Position numbers and translations under genes: made by a program
In this document: in pieces, positions 10,500-21,398 of the stretch
Layout of the letters: every line of letters begins with the position of its first letter
Position numbering within the stretch: position 1 is the stretch's first letter
Notes under the pieces: model-generated
The model's database searches: none
Told to the model about the DNA's origin: nothing
The model's input: only the letters and a program-made list of their open reading frames with translations
Assembly (NCBI GenBank): GCA_964035575.1
Contig: OZ037932.1
Span: forward strand, 434,001-498,000
From: Rhynchopus sp. YZ270_cl-10
Taxonomy: Eukaryota > Euglenozoa > Diplonemea > Diplonemida > Diplonemidae
DNA: 64,000 bases
Reading direction: 5' to 3'

Positions 10500-12258
10500 T
10501 GTGTTGGGGTGGTGTGGTGGTGTCTGTGTTGTGTGAAGGGATGATGTGAGTGGAGTAGGAGGGAGAGTAAAGAAAAGTGGGGGAAAAAAAAAATGAACCT
10601 AAGTCTCGTGTTTGGGGTGACTTCAAAAAAGTAAGGAACGGTTCTTGTTGACAGTTGGATAATTGAGAGGTAATTGAAGGTATAATAATATGGCAAACCA
10701 CTGAGACAGTACTGTGAATAAGAGAAAAGGTTGGTAAGATAAAACCAAGTCTTCGCGTGCTTAGTCAATTTTTGTAGTAAAATTGTGGGGGGTTGAAGAT
10801 GTGTTTTGAAAAAGCAAAAGTGGATAGTTTCCTAAGAATTGCCTATTGGGAGGTGGGTGGGATGGATCTTTTTTTTTTCTTTCGGTTCTTTTTTTCTCGT
10901 CATACACAACAAAATCTCCTGGGGGGTGATTTTTACCTCCCCGATGTAGTCCCCCATTTTTTATATTTTTTGAGAAAGCACAAAAGAGCTGTAAGGAAAT
11001 AAGATGATAACGCGAAGCACTTTGATGCAATGCGAAAAATAAAATGAGACCCCACTATAAAAATAATAATAACTTGAAAGATGAATGCACCCCTTTGTGC
11101 ATACATGCATCTACTCAAATCAAAACTCATCCCGAACAGAACAGAGGATACTTCATCCTCAAAGAGACGACATTTTGATGTTTTTTATTTTTTGAACATT
11201 AATGAAAAACTATTTTGATTCGCTATTGGTTTAGGTAATGACTTTGCCTACCCAAAAAAAAAAAAAAAAGATGGAGGTTCTGTCCGTGACCACCCCCCCA
11301 AAAAAGGCCTACAGAATAACATCACATTGTCCATGCGTAGAAAAAAACATATGAACAAAAAACTGTAGTTGATGCAGGCACCTCCTCGACTGACCCACGT
11401 ACAATGCCAGCCATCCGGATGAAAGCACAAACCCTGCGGCCTACAACAGTAGATATAAAAAGGAAACCTAATGACTGGCCCGTACCGTAAGAGAACAAGA
11501 ACAACATATGCACAACGAATCCGATGAAAGTATAATTAAGAAATACTACCGCGATTCCAACCAAGGCCCAAAAAGGGGTGGACCTTGAAACGTTTTTTTG
11601 AAAGAATAATTTTTTTGTTGTGTCGACAATCACTTCGCTCCAAAAATGGAACAAAGTTCTGTACTCAAAGTTGGCCGAAGCCTTTGTACTGCAGAAGGTA
11701 TAGACGTCGGCCGTCCTGAACCCTAAAGAGCAACTTTTATTTCTTCACAGAATTTCACTATTTTCCCAAGTGTGTGTGCGTGAAGGGTGTTTGTAGGTTA
11801 TGGTACATGAGTACCACCCTGGTTGTAAAGAAGCCAAGGGGGGAGGGACTTAGAAGTTTTTTTTTTTAAATCAAATAGTACAACAGTCCTTTGCATCTTT
11901 GCAAACTGAACTGCGTTTGGGGGTTTTTTTTTTGAAAACTTGGTTGTATTAGTGTAGCCACCCGAGAGTGTGCTCCACTATGCTAAATCACAAAAACCAA
12001 CCAACTCATAACAGACTGCGGGGATTACAAAACAAAGAAGAATTGTGACATACTATTCTACTGAATAGAAGGTATAATAGGGTGCACTAAATGTACCCAA
12101 ACTTTTTTTTACTTTATGTGGATTGTTTGTTTCTGATAGTGACGTGACTCGTTTTTTGTGACTTGAAATACAGAACCCATCTCTTGGGACGTTGCCAGAG
12201 AACCCACAACCATGCTTGTCCCCCCTACAACCATGGTTTATCTACCATCAATGGTGTG
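10500..12258. other. Intergenic, dispersed modules
   Basis: No gene supported. Modules seen: a GATG...CATC hairpin at 11080-11111 with a perfect inner stem ATGCAC/GTGCAT; a TTTAGGTAATG hairpin at about 11222-11252; a TGATGCAGG-type repeat at about 11366-11482; a GACAATCAC/CCGAAGCC composite at about 11620-11755; and a family A copy at 11934-11980. Long homopolymers lie between them. Confidence 0.5.
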
Positions 12259-12415
12259 TACTAACACGGATGCTGCCAGATCTGGCCAGATCTCCAGATC
12301 TGGGCCGCCCAGATCTGGCCAGATCTGGAAACAAGATCTCCACATCTGGAAAACGAGCCAGATCTGGGAAATTGGCCCCCAAATCTGGCCAGATCTGGCA
12401 GCATCCGTGTACTAA
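12259..12415. mobile_element. 145-bp foldback MITE with 6-bp target duplication
   Basis: The element spans 12265-12409 and is flanked by TACTAA at 12259-12264 and 12410-12415. Its arms are perfect inverted repeats of at least 27 bp, starting CACGGATGCTGCC and running into CCAGATCTGG. The interior is built from further CCAGATCTGG palindromes, so the whole unit can fold on itself. There is no coding capacity. A miniature inverted-repeat DNA element; the superfamily cannot be decided from these ends. Confidence 0.85.
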
Positions 12416-15272
12416 TAGTTTTTCCTCCCCCGTTTCCACTCATCAGCTCAGGTAAAACGGGGATTGTAGACACAGGGTAATTCCAAGACGGCAGTGGGCC
12501 TTCAGAGACAGCCTATTTTCATAACACAAAAAAACCCCTCTTTTTCTATCGACAAAAAAATAACCCATAAAAATGCTAGGGAGGCTATAAGAGCGGCAGA
12601 GAAAGAGAGAGAAGACAAAACAGGGAAATTCTGACGTCCTTTTCTGATAAGGAGATGGGGAGGAAGAAGGCAGGTGCCTGCTACTGTTTCACTTCATTTT
12701 TTCTTTTCCATTTTCGTTTCATTTCATGTTTCTTTTTATTGGTTTAGTGAGCTGTGCCATATAAAGACAGTCTTCACCCATCCAGAAAAAAAAAAACAAA
12801 TTTATTTACTTTCAATTCAGGAGAACGAGAACACGCATTCGAGAAGGTGCAACACATGCAACCGCAGAAAATAACATGCTATGTCAAAGGGACTTTTCTA
12901 ATTAACACGAAAACGCGATGGATAACTCTCGTGAAGAGATCCTCATCAGGGCACTCTGCAGGTAGACCTAACCACCTTTTCCCGAACCACACAACGAAGT
13001 TGATGGTGCACAAAAAAAAAAAAAAAAAATAGAAGAAAAAAAAAAAAAAAACGTCTCCCTCAGTAGGACGCGAAAAGCACGGGAAAGAGTTTTGTTGTAT
13101 GGTTTAACTAAGAACAGGAAGGCGTTGTGGGGAGTTGGGTCTTTTTTTCTTTGGTGTATGCACTTCCAAAGAAAAGACAAGCTGTGCGTGTGTGGTTGTA
13201 TGATGAGGAAGAAAGACAAGAATGAAAGGAGAAACGCAGCGAAAGCACAAAAAAAAAAAAGGCGTGACAAGAAAAAAATAGTAGTTGAAACGTGCTAAAA
13301 CGCGTTTCGGTCGAGCTCATGCAAAGGGTGGGGGGAAAATAGTTGATGCAGGCCACGTACGATGCCAGCCATCCGGCTAAGAGCATTAAAGCATAAGTAC
13401 CCTGCGACCAACAACAGAAAGTGTAAAAAGGAAACCTAATGGCTTCGCCCGTTCCGTAGTGTGAACGGGGGCGGTACACAACCGCTTGTCTGCCGGCAGC
13501 CCACCTTTGCTGAGCTTATAGGTACTCCCGTTCGCTGCACCCAACGCTTGATGCACGATTGTCGAAACAAGAGAACAGGGGGGGTATTGCAACACCTGTT
13601 TCTTGACATCCCATGCTGACACACCGACAGTGGGGCCTCACCCTCTCTTAGGGGTTTACATGGACGTCCTTGCAGGCGGCACACCATAACCCTGGTCTGA
13701 CTGTTGCTGTTTCATGCTCCAAAGTGCAAACACCCTTCATCGCATGACAAAATAAAAATAAAAAATGTAGCACGCCACTAACTAATACGAGCATTGCCCG
13801 GTTCCCGTGTTCATCACGGCTCCGTTTTTTTTTTTTTTGTGTTGAATTTACAACAAATAAAAGAAAAATCAAAAATCATAAAGGTTGATTTTGCAACCTC
13901 AGAGGGAAATTTCCTTTTTTTTTAAAAGATGAACCTAAGCCTCTCTCTGCTCAGTTAACATTAAAAAAAGGGGAACATTTAAGTAATAAGCGAAGAATGT
14001 GAAGCAGAGAGAAAAAAAGGGGAATAATTTTTTTTATATTGCTGTATCGACAAAAAAAGAACCACCCCATTAAAGAGGCAGGCGTCGTCGTCCTCATGTT
14101 TTTATTTTTTATTTTTTTCACTCAAAGAGACAGGCTAGGATGATAGGATAAGTACAGACAGCACACCTCGTCGCTAAAGAGTGGCAGAGGTGAAGCTATT
14201 AGGGAAGCCCTGGTCTGACAGAATACTTTTTTTTTTTGGCACAGACACCCATTTCAAGAGGGAAGACACACAACTCACTTATACACCCCCCTCAAACAGC
14301 TTGGGTAAGCTGTTTCCTTTCCTTCTCCCCTCAAGAACGGTTAAGGCCGGTTATATATGAGCTAAGAAGATGCAGGAAAAATGTGATTTTTTTTTGATGT
14401 TGATGGAAAAAGATGGGTGCAAAGAAGCTGATGTCAGAAAGGAAAAAAAATAATACAACAAAAGAAAAGCTAAAAAAAAGGTACAAAACCTCACCTGTAC
14501 TCATTGTTGGCCTCAATGTTGAAGCCTTTATTTTGTACTATCGAAGGAAAAGACAGTAGCTCGTCCTCAACCCTTAAGAGCTTCTTTAAAGAAACCTTCC
14601 AGGGGGTGGTCCGAACAGAGGGGGTATTCACCCTTTTTTTTTTGATAAACTGTTGGAGTAGTGTAGTTGCCACAGTTGTGCAATCTCCACTTTTTTTCCG
14701 AGCTTGAGGATAATCTAGAAACCCATTCCCTTTTCGTGGTACTGTCGATCAATTCCCCCGCCTCCACCGAGGTGGTTTCTGTTCTCTCCAATTCTTGCAA
14801 ATGGTCGCCCCCAAAGGGGCTAGGGTTCTTGTAGACCCTTATCATTGTTATTGACAATCTGTTAGTGCAGTGTAGCTGCCATGCAGACAGTCTGTTCACA
14901 ATCCAATTTTTTGTAGTTTTGACAATCACCTGTCCGAGGACGGGTTCTGTACATGAAGTCGCCCGAAGGGTTATGAATTTTTTGACAAATTGTTGGAGTA
15001 GTGTAGTTGCCTCGGTTGTGTAGCAACAGTTGTGCAATCTCCACTCTTTTTAAAATTCTGAGTTTTGCCTCTTTTCTCGAAGATCATTAAAAGGAGAAGA
15101 TAAGAGTGCAAAACGCCTTATCGTACACCGGCGGAACGCAGATACTCTTCTGGTTAAGAAAAAAAAAAGGCAAAAATTTGTTGGAGATGGGCCTAAAGCC
15201 TTGCGAATAGCTGAAAGATAAAGAAGCCTCTTGTGCTTAGTCACCTAAAAAAAATTGGATTGCAAAAATCGT
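12416..15272. other. Intergenic, dispersed modules
   Basis: No gene supported. Contents: a family B-like fragment at about 12739-12783; the second TGATGCAGG-type repeat at about 13342-13445, leading into a hairpin chain (13448-13499); a CTAAG-type copy near 13923; a CTCGTCGCTAAAGAGTGGC segment at about 14168-14195 that recurs near 28935; a CCGAAGCC/CTTCCAGGGGG composite at about 14515-14630; and family B copies at 14642-14691, 14851-14905 and 14983-15045. ORFs at 13386-13687 overlap these repeats and are not credible genes. Confidence 0.5.
13448..13499. other. Chain of three adjacent hairpins
   Basis: Consecutive perfect stems: CCCGTTC/GAACGGG (13448-13454 and 13463-13469), GCGGT/ACCGC (13471-13475 and 13481-13485), and the self-complementary CTGCCGGCAG (13490-13499). 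Spacers are one to eight bases. It is GC-rich for its surroundings. Possibly a structured RNA or the end of a repeat; no known RNA family recognised. Confidence 0.45.
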
Positions 15273-16361
15273 TTAACCCTATAAGAGCCAAGAGCCACTT
15301 TAATGGCTTTCGAAATGACGCCATGATTTTAGACAGGTTCAACTCATTTTCGTAAAAACATTTTTTTTATGCGGAAAGAATTTGCACCGATCTTTCAAAA
15401 GAAGCAAGAATCGAAAACTTTTATGCATCGGATAATACTTTCGATGCTGGGGGGAGTCGTGCCACTTTTCAAAGCCCTTTGGACGAGCACCCCCTATTCT
15501 GGTTCCTCAATGACACCCCATGCTCTGTATGAGGTTCTAAGAAGTCTAATCTAAGAGGCACCCTTTCGACCCGAAGGACATGGTTATGACTAAGGGTCAT
15601 CATGATCTGATACTGGTTCTGCTTGTTTTCGTAAAAATCCTTTGGTTTATGGGGAAACTATTTGACTCAAATCTTTTAAAATAAGCAAAAATCGAAAACC
15701 TTTGTGCATCTGTTTGCCATTTGGATGCTGGGGCGAGTTGCCACCAAAACCACAAAAACACCCCACACACACGACCTATGCAGAGCACACAGTAAGCCGA
15801 ATTTTCACTGTTTTTTCGTATTTCGGGGTGCTTTTTTCATGGATTTTCGGGTCACAGGGTCGTTCCGACCCATTCTGGGGGCTTTCGACCTCAGGAGATG
15901 CCCAAATTGTGAAAAATCGCCCCTTTTTTACGTTTTTAGCCATGTTTCAGTGTAAATCGTTAAGGAAATCAGTTTTAGACATGGCTGCTAACAGAGCTGC
16001 ACTCATATAAGTTGGGTTCTACTAGGACTTTTTGCTCGATTTTTTTTTCTTTGAAAAGATTTTGTGATCAATCTTTCAAATAACGCCATTTTCGGACAGA
16101 AATAATTTACGTGTTTTTCCTCGGCCGGCCGAATTAGTAAAAAACCAAAAAGTGGATTTTATGCTCACCTCATTTTGGGGATAACATTTTTTTTCGAAAA
16201 AAAACTAAAAAAAATGGAATTGAAAGCCGTGTTCAAAATCTTTCAATTGCGGCCAGGTACGATCAAAAATTTGCATCTGGGGTCCCTTTACCGGTTGGAG
16301 AGCCCCAAAAACCAAAACTCAAAAGTGGCTTGAAAATATGGCTTGGCTCTTACAGGGTTAA
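15273..16361. mobile_element. Non-autonomous piggyBac-like element
   Basis: TTAA at 15273-15276 and 16358-16361 flanks a 1081-bp unit whose ends are inverted repeats of CCCTATAAGAGCCAAG (left) and CCCTGTAAGAGCCAAG (right, reverse complement), with a displaced subterminal GCCACTTT. TTAA target sites with CCC-starting termini are the hallmark of the piggyBac superfamily. Inside, a block at about 15335-15480 recurs in diverged form at about 15610-15740. I find no transposase-like ORF, so it would depend on an element elsewhere. Confidence 0.78.
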
Positions 16362-16576
16362 GAGCTAGAACGAAATTGGTTGAGGTAATAGATTTTCCTC
16401 ATCATGGAACAGTTTTTTTTTTCCCACTCTTCAACATAGCATCCGAACGCGCGTTTTCGAAATAAAACGCCCAACCCAATCGGGGGAGAGAAAAATAGAA
16501 GAAGAAAAAGAAGAAGGCAAAGTTATTGATGCACGCACCTCTTGACTGACCTACATGCCAGCCAAAGTATTTTAGT

Positions 16577-16909
16577 TACCGTAAACATATTTATTCTGGG
16601 CTGTAACTATTCTGAGACAGAAGTATACTGGACCGGAACAAAACTGGAACACTTGGGGTTTTTGGGGGTGTCCCAGTTTTGTTCCGGCCCAGAACAGTTC
16701 TGTTGGGGTAGAATTTTTATCCCCATTCCCACCCCACCAGGTGCATAGTGCATCTTTGGGCAAAAAAAAATTCGTCGCACTCCTCGTTTTTTTTGACAAG
16801 GCACGGATACCCCCCAAAACAATGCTGGTGCGGAACAAAACTGGAACAATCGACGATTTTTTGGGGTGTTCCAGTTTTGTTCCGGCCCAGAATAAATATT
16901 TTTACGGTA
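16577..16909. mobile_element. Foldback element with nested inverted repeats
   Basis: The 25-bp ends TACCGTAAACATATTTATTC... (16577-16601) and their reverse complement (16885-16909) differ at one base. Inside are four copies of CCGGAACAAAACTGG, at about 16633, 16673, 16831 and 16871, in alternating orientation, so two large hairpins stand side by side. No coding content; target duplication uncertain. Probably a miniature DNA transposon. Confidence 0.65.
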
Positions 16910-18087
16910 TTATTTTAAATCGAGTGATGGAGTTTTTCCATCAGCGTCAAAAAAAATGTGGTGTTTCCTGAAGGGATATTAAAAAAGGGGGATGGCATAG
17001 TGGGAAGGTAGACACGCGCCTCTGCAGACGCAGAACCCATAGGAGGGGGTCTCCCAAATGAAAAGAAGGAAAGAAAAAACTAAAAAATAAACTAAAAAAG
17101 AAAAAAAGCACTTTTTTTTAAAAAAAACATAACCTGTTGAAGGAGAAGGATACAGAGAGAAAACAGATCGCTTTTTTTTTCCCCCGTATCCCTTCCTCCG
17201 TTTTGCTAAATATCGATACTAAAATTGTTTCACAGGCTTTCTATTAGAGAGAAGCTAAAAGGAGAATATATATAAAAAAAAAACGCACAAACTATGTCAG
17301 ACGAACCGAAAACGTGAAGCGCTGAGTCTCTCACCTTTTGAGAAAGAGAGAAAGCTTAATGATACAAACGTCACGGAACCCTCACTAGGCACCTTTAAAA
17401 AAAAAAAAAGACAATTTTTTGCAACTCTCGCTCTAAGAACAAAAACCCCTCCCGCCGGGGGGAAAAAAAGCAAGAATCACTCCCTCCCCCCTCCCACCCG
17501 CTTCTACATAGGAAACATAACATACTCAACAAAAAATATCCTCTTTTTTTTCGTTTATTTTTTTTCATTCAAAACAGGGTCATAGTACAACACTGCCTCC
17601 CCAAAACAAAAAAAATGAATTCAGTGGGGGGTTTTGGCTGTACATCCCGGGAAATAAGAGGGGGAAAAGAAAGGACGTGCCCCACAGGATATACCCTACA
17701 TGAGTACCCTGCTCTACAATGCATACACGGCTTATGTACAATAGTTGCAGACTGAGTACAATATTCGAAGAGGCAGAGGTGGATTGCCGTGTGGCGGTAA
17801 GTTTAATTTGATTTTGAAATACAAAGCCCCCTCTCGTGTACCTTTGGTACAATCACCTTCGGTTAAGGTACAGCAGGGGAACAATAGAACGAAAAATAGA
17901 AGAGAAAAGGAGGGGTGGTAACATTCCTCCTTGGGGCATGTCCTTGCTGTTCTTCCCTGACTGTATCTATTATGACTCCGTTATTTTTTGATAAATTGTT
18001 GGAGTATAGTTGCCTCGGGAGTGGTGGCACAGTTGTGCAATCTCCACTGTTTTTTTTTGTACTGCGAGGGTTCTGCAAAGTGCAAAA

Positions 18088-18116
18088 GATGAATGTGCCT
18101 CTTGTGCACACGCATC
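18088..18116 (+). repeat. GATG...CATC hairpin module with CTCTTGT loop (type copy)
   Basis: GATG (18088-18091) pairs with CATC (18113-18116), and inside them TGTGC (18094-18098) pairs with GCACA (18106-18110) around CTCTTGT. Related copies keep the layout but change the stem: ATGCAC/GTGCAT at 11085-11102, GAATGTGC/GCGCATTC near 23122, TAGAATGTG/CACATTCTA at 29251-29279, TGTGT/GCACA near 33754, and GAAAGATG/CATCTTTC at 62618-62650. Further copies lie near 28191, 34536, 36348, 53915 and 54035. All face the same way. Confidence 0.6.
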
Positions 18117-18774
18117 GTTCAGATATTGCAAAGGTAAATATTCCACGCGAGGAATTACCCACAACTGATTTTCAGACACGTCATTGATGAATCAATGGAA
18201 ACTTTATAGGGGGGGGGGTTTTTTTTCCCATATTTCCATACCGAGGTAATATATTCTGTATACCATGGATACGGTAAGTAGAAAAAAAGGAGGGAAAAAA
18301 AAAATCACAACAGTTCTTCAAACCTGGACACAAAGAGGCATAGACAAAGAACATAGTGAAAAGTTGGAAACGTGCAGACACTTCTCGGATGCAGTCACGC
18401 CAAAGGGTTACACAAGCATGAAAATTTTTTTGATATGTTCCCCCCCCCCAATTTTATCACCAACCTTTAGGGCCAGCAAAAAAATAAAGATAGTTTTTGA
18501 CAAGGTGGGTCTCACAGAGCGCCCACAGCTTATCAAAAACATAAAGGACAAGATTTTTTGAATTTTTCCACCCTATTTTTTTTATTTTCTGTACAAAAAA
18601 AAACCCCCCCCCCTCCCCCCACCCAATCACTTTCATTGATACGAATTGCTTTCAACCCTTTTTTGACATTCTTTAATTTTTGAAAAATGATATACGCAGA
18701 CCCCTTCCTCTTTATCTCATTTTTTTTCTCTATGGATACCCCGTCACCTTCTCCCCCCTTTTCCCCATCCCGCT

Positions 18775-19974
18775 TTACAAAATATTAGTCCCCGCTGCTT
18801 GCGGCGACGCTGGGTTTGGGAGATTGTGACCACTGTTTTGGTGAAGAAGGTTGGGTCTGGAGCCACCTGCAGCTCCTCCCGCTCCTCCTCCTCCTGCCCC
18901 TCCACTTCCCCCTCCACGGGGGGCTTTGTTGTTGTTGTTGTTAACGTTGTTGTGCAGATCATGAATGGACACCCTTCTACGGAAGCAACAACACCACACC
19001 AGGACAACAAGGAATAATATCATTGCCGCCGCCCCGCACGACACCGCAATGACTATCACCAAGGTTTTGTCGTCATCCTCATCATCAACACACTCTACAT
19101 AGCTTAAGGTATACCCTGCATTACAGCTTGTTGCCACACACGCACCACTCGAGAGTTTTTCTGTTACATTGGCACCCTTCATAACGCACGGAGTAAATGG
19201 AGAAGGTGTCAACACCCCAGGTTCGTACTTCGCAAAGACCAATCTGTAGAGGTGAATGAGGAGCCGGTCAAACCCCACCTGATTTGGGTGAAGACAGTCA
19301 TGAAAGAACTCTGGAGGGGAGAAGGTGGTGGTGTTGGGCTGTCCACGCTGTGCCCCGGGAATGCCTCCAGAGTGTTGCAACGTTCCTAATAGGTTTACCG
19401 ATCGGACGTATGGATAGGACCCTGCTAATTCATCCCAAATTTCTTGAATGAGAATAGCCGTGTTTTGATTGAAGCAGGCTACGTCCGAACCGCATTGAGG
19501 AACCACAGACGCAATGCTTTGCGCACAACCTTCCCCATACGATAAGATGTCATACCCAAACCCCACTATGTCAACCTCAGGCGCAGTCTGCCTGATCTTT
19601 GCAAAGAGAAGCCGCATATTCGGTATCACCAACTCCTTTGTTTGCAAAATGCATTCACCCAACGTCACATTCTGAGCGTGACACGACGCAAACGAGGCAA
19701 TCACATCGTTCCCCATAAGACTCACCCAAACAAGACGTACTCCAGGTCGCGACACTGCCTCTGTCATCCTATTGATATACTCTGTGGTAACCCAATCCAC
19801 CGTAGTGGTACCTTGGACTGCAATGTTGTCTTCAATTAATTCGCTTTGCTCCTTAACTAAAAGAGTGCGAAATGCATCTTCCGCTAACGCACCCCAGCTG
19901 TCTCCTAATACCACTACGCGTTCTGCGCTGGTCTGAAAGGGGAGAAGGCAGAGAAGGAGAAGAAGTCTCGGCAT
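18775..19974 (-). CDS. Membrane-anchored SGNH/GDSL-type hydrolase
   Basis: Protein of 399 residues: signal peptide at about 1-17; SGNH domain at about 18-255 with Ser26 (GDSW), Gly55 (VQGTT), GND at 88-90, and Asp226/His229 (DCLHPN); a short Cys-rich stalk (Cys263, 279, 284, 295); an acidic stretch DDEDDD; a transmembrane helix at about 304-327 followed by CCCFRRR; then a low-complexity cytosolic tail with poly-Asn and Gly-rich repeats. The topology is that of a type I membrane protein with an extracellular or luminal hydrolase. It shares VGFGYD and NLLG blocks with the two secreted paralogues, which lack the helix and tail. The start at 19974 begins the signal peptide; an in-frame Met 17 residues upstream is encoded by A/T runs. 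Confidence 0.9.
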   Translation of the reverse strand: MPRLLLLLCLLPFQTSAERVVVLGDSWGALAEDAFRTLLVKEQSELIEDNIAVQGTTTVDWVTTEYINRMTEAVSRPGVRLVWVSLMGNDVIASFASCHAQNVTLGECILQTKELVIPNMRLLFAKIRQTAPEVDIVGFGYDILSYGEGCAQSIASVVPQCGSDVACFNQNTAILIQEIWDELAGSYPYVRSVNLLGTLQHSGGIPGAQRGQPNTTTFSPPEFFHDCLHPNQVGFDRLLIHLYRLVFAKYEPGVLTPSPFTPCVMKGANVTEKLSSGACVATSCNAGYTLSYVECVDDEDDDKTLVIVIAVSCGAAAMILFLVVLVWCCCFRRRVSIHDLHNNVNNNNNKAPRGGGSGGAGGGGAGGAAGGSRPNLLHQNSGHNLPNPASPQAAGTNIL

Positions 19975-20332
19975 AGTGATCACAAAGGAGAAAAAAAAAT
20001 TCAAAGAGAATGAGAAGGAAACCAAATTATTTTGGGAACCCTTTCATATAGGGGGGCAGAATAGGGGTTTAAAGGGGGGGGGGGGGATATAAGACAGGGG
20101 GACAGGCGGCCTCCCCAAAAGGTAAAGGAGTGGTGTGGGATTAAGAACAAAAAATGCAAAGGCAGATAGGGGGGTGGGTGGGGGGGGAAATACAAAAAGT
20201 TGTGGTGTGTTCTCTGTTGTGTGGTTGTGCGGTGCATCGAGGGGGGGTTATCGTAATTCCATTTTTTGTGGTAAACTGCTCCAACTTTATAGCTATCACT
20301 ACGCCTAAAAGCATCCCTTCTTGGTCGAATGG

Positions 20333-20492
20333 CCCTGTGGGGTGCAAAGACCCCACAGGGTTGGCAGCACGCAAAAGAGAGAAGTGGAGGCTCCTAGGCT
20401 GCAGCGCTTCTGCGTGAGTCAGCCAAGAGCATGGCTGACAATCCGGTTCAAGATCCCAACTAATCTTGAATCGAAATGCAAAGAAGCTTTGC
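20333..20492. other. Chain of perfect hairpins, candidate structured RNA
   Basis: Successive perfect stems within 160 bp: CCCTGTGGGGT/ACCCCACAGGG (20333-20343 and 20350-20360, loop GCAAAG); GCAG/CTGC near 20401-20413; GTCAGCCA/TGGCTGAC (20418-20425 and 20432-20439, loop AGAGCA); TTCAAGAT/ATCTTGAA (about 20447-20470); and GCAAAG/CTTTGC (about 20478-20492). Loops are short. Strand and function unknown; no RNA family recognised. It does not fold as a tRNA. Confidence 0.5.
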
Positions 20493-21231
20493 CCGCTCAC
20501 TCTTCTATTCAAAACAAAAAAAATGGCCATTTTTTAAAATTAACACTTACATTTTGAGGATTGAGGCTGGGGTGGGTGGGCTTTGGGGAGAAGGAGAGAA
20601 GGGGCGTATATGCTTCGTCGGAATGGGGTAAAAAAAAACTCACCCTTTTTTAATCCCATACAATGCTGTTTGAAGTCAAACACAAAGCAAACAAAAAAAA
20701 TAGGTGATGTGGAGAGGGCGGGGGGTATATTGAACGCGGATACACGGTGCGGTAGTTACCAAAATGACAACCCGAATGACAATGTCGCTTACAACCTTTA
20801 TGTGAACTGCCTTTTGCGACAGTCATTTTTTTTGGGTTGTTAGTGACAGCCCTAGGGTTGATATAATGATGATATTTGTCATTTTGGTTGGCATTTTGCA
20901 GACTTATCGCATTGCGGGTACGTTTTACCGCCCAATCCTTCCTCAATGTTGGTGAGAAGGGAGGGGGGAGGGTGAGGGGGGGGAAGAGGGGAGAGATTAG
21001 TATACAATATCAAAGACAGCGGAGGTGCCTACCTCAACAGTTCGCCGCATTTTTGCTGTATTTTGCTTTTTTTTTTTTGCTTTGTGTGAAATGCGAACAT
21101 TTTTCTATTCACAAAAGCAAAAGAGTGATAAAATGTGTTTCTCATGCACACACATCGTTACCACTGAAGTAAACAAATAAAGCGAAGTACAAACGAAATG
21201 GTGGTATTTTCACCGTTGTCAAAAAAAAAAA

Positions 21232-21263
<32 letters not shown>

Positions 21264-21398
21264 TCCAGTTGACAAACCAATAAAAATAAAGAGAAGCTGA
21301 AAGTGCAAACGTCTCACCACACTACACAGTACACCATACACCGGCGGACGCAGACACCGGTTCTCAAAAAATAAAAGATGGTCAGACACACATCTTCT

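Larger units (their letters stand above)
16362..18774. other. Intergenic, dispersed modules
   Basis: No gene supported. Contents: a TGAGG/CCTCA hairpin near 16381-16402; a TGATGCAGG-type fragment at about 16524-16570 that stops where the foldback element 16577-16909 begins; a CTCTCGTGTACC module at about 17812-17850; a family B copy at 17989-18048; and the GATG/CATC hairpin at 18088-18116. A C-rich run at 18604-18625 lies beyond the stop of the hydrolase gene. Homopolymers are especially long here. Confidence 0.5.

Noticed and set aside
13386-13687. Overlapping minus-strand ORFs of about 80 residues
   Set aside because: They run through the hairpin chain and dispersed repeat, with no consistent codon bias.
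20445-20457. GGTTCAAGATCCC resembling a tRNA B box
   Set aside because: No matching A box or acceptor stem at the right distance; the bases belong to the TTCAAGAT/ATCTTGAA hairpin.
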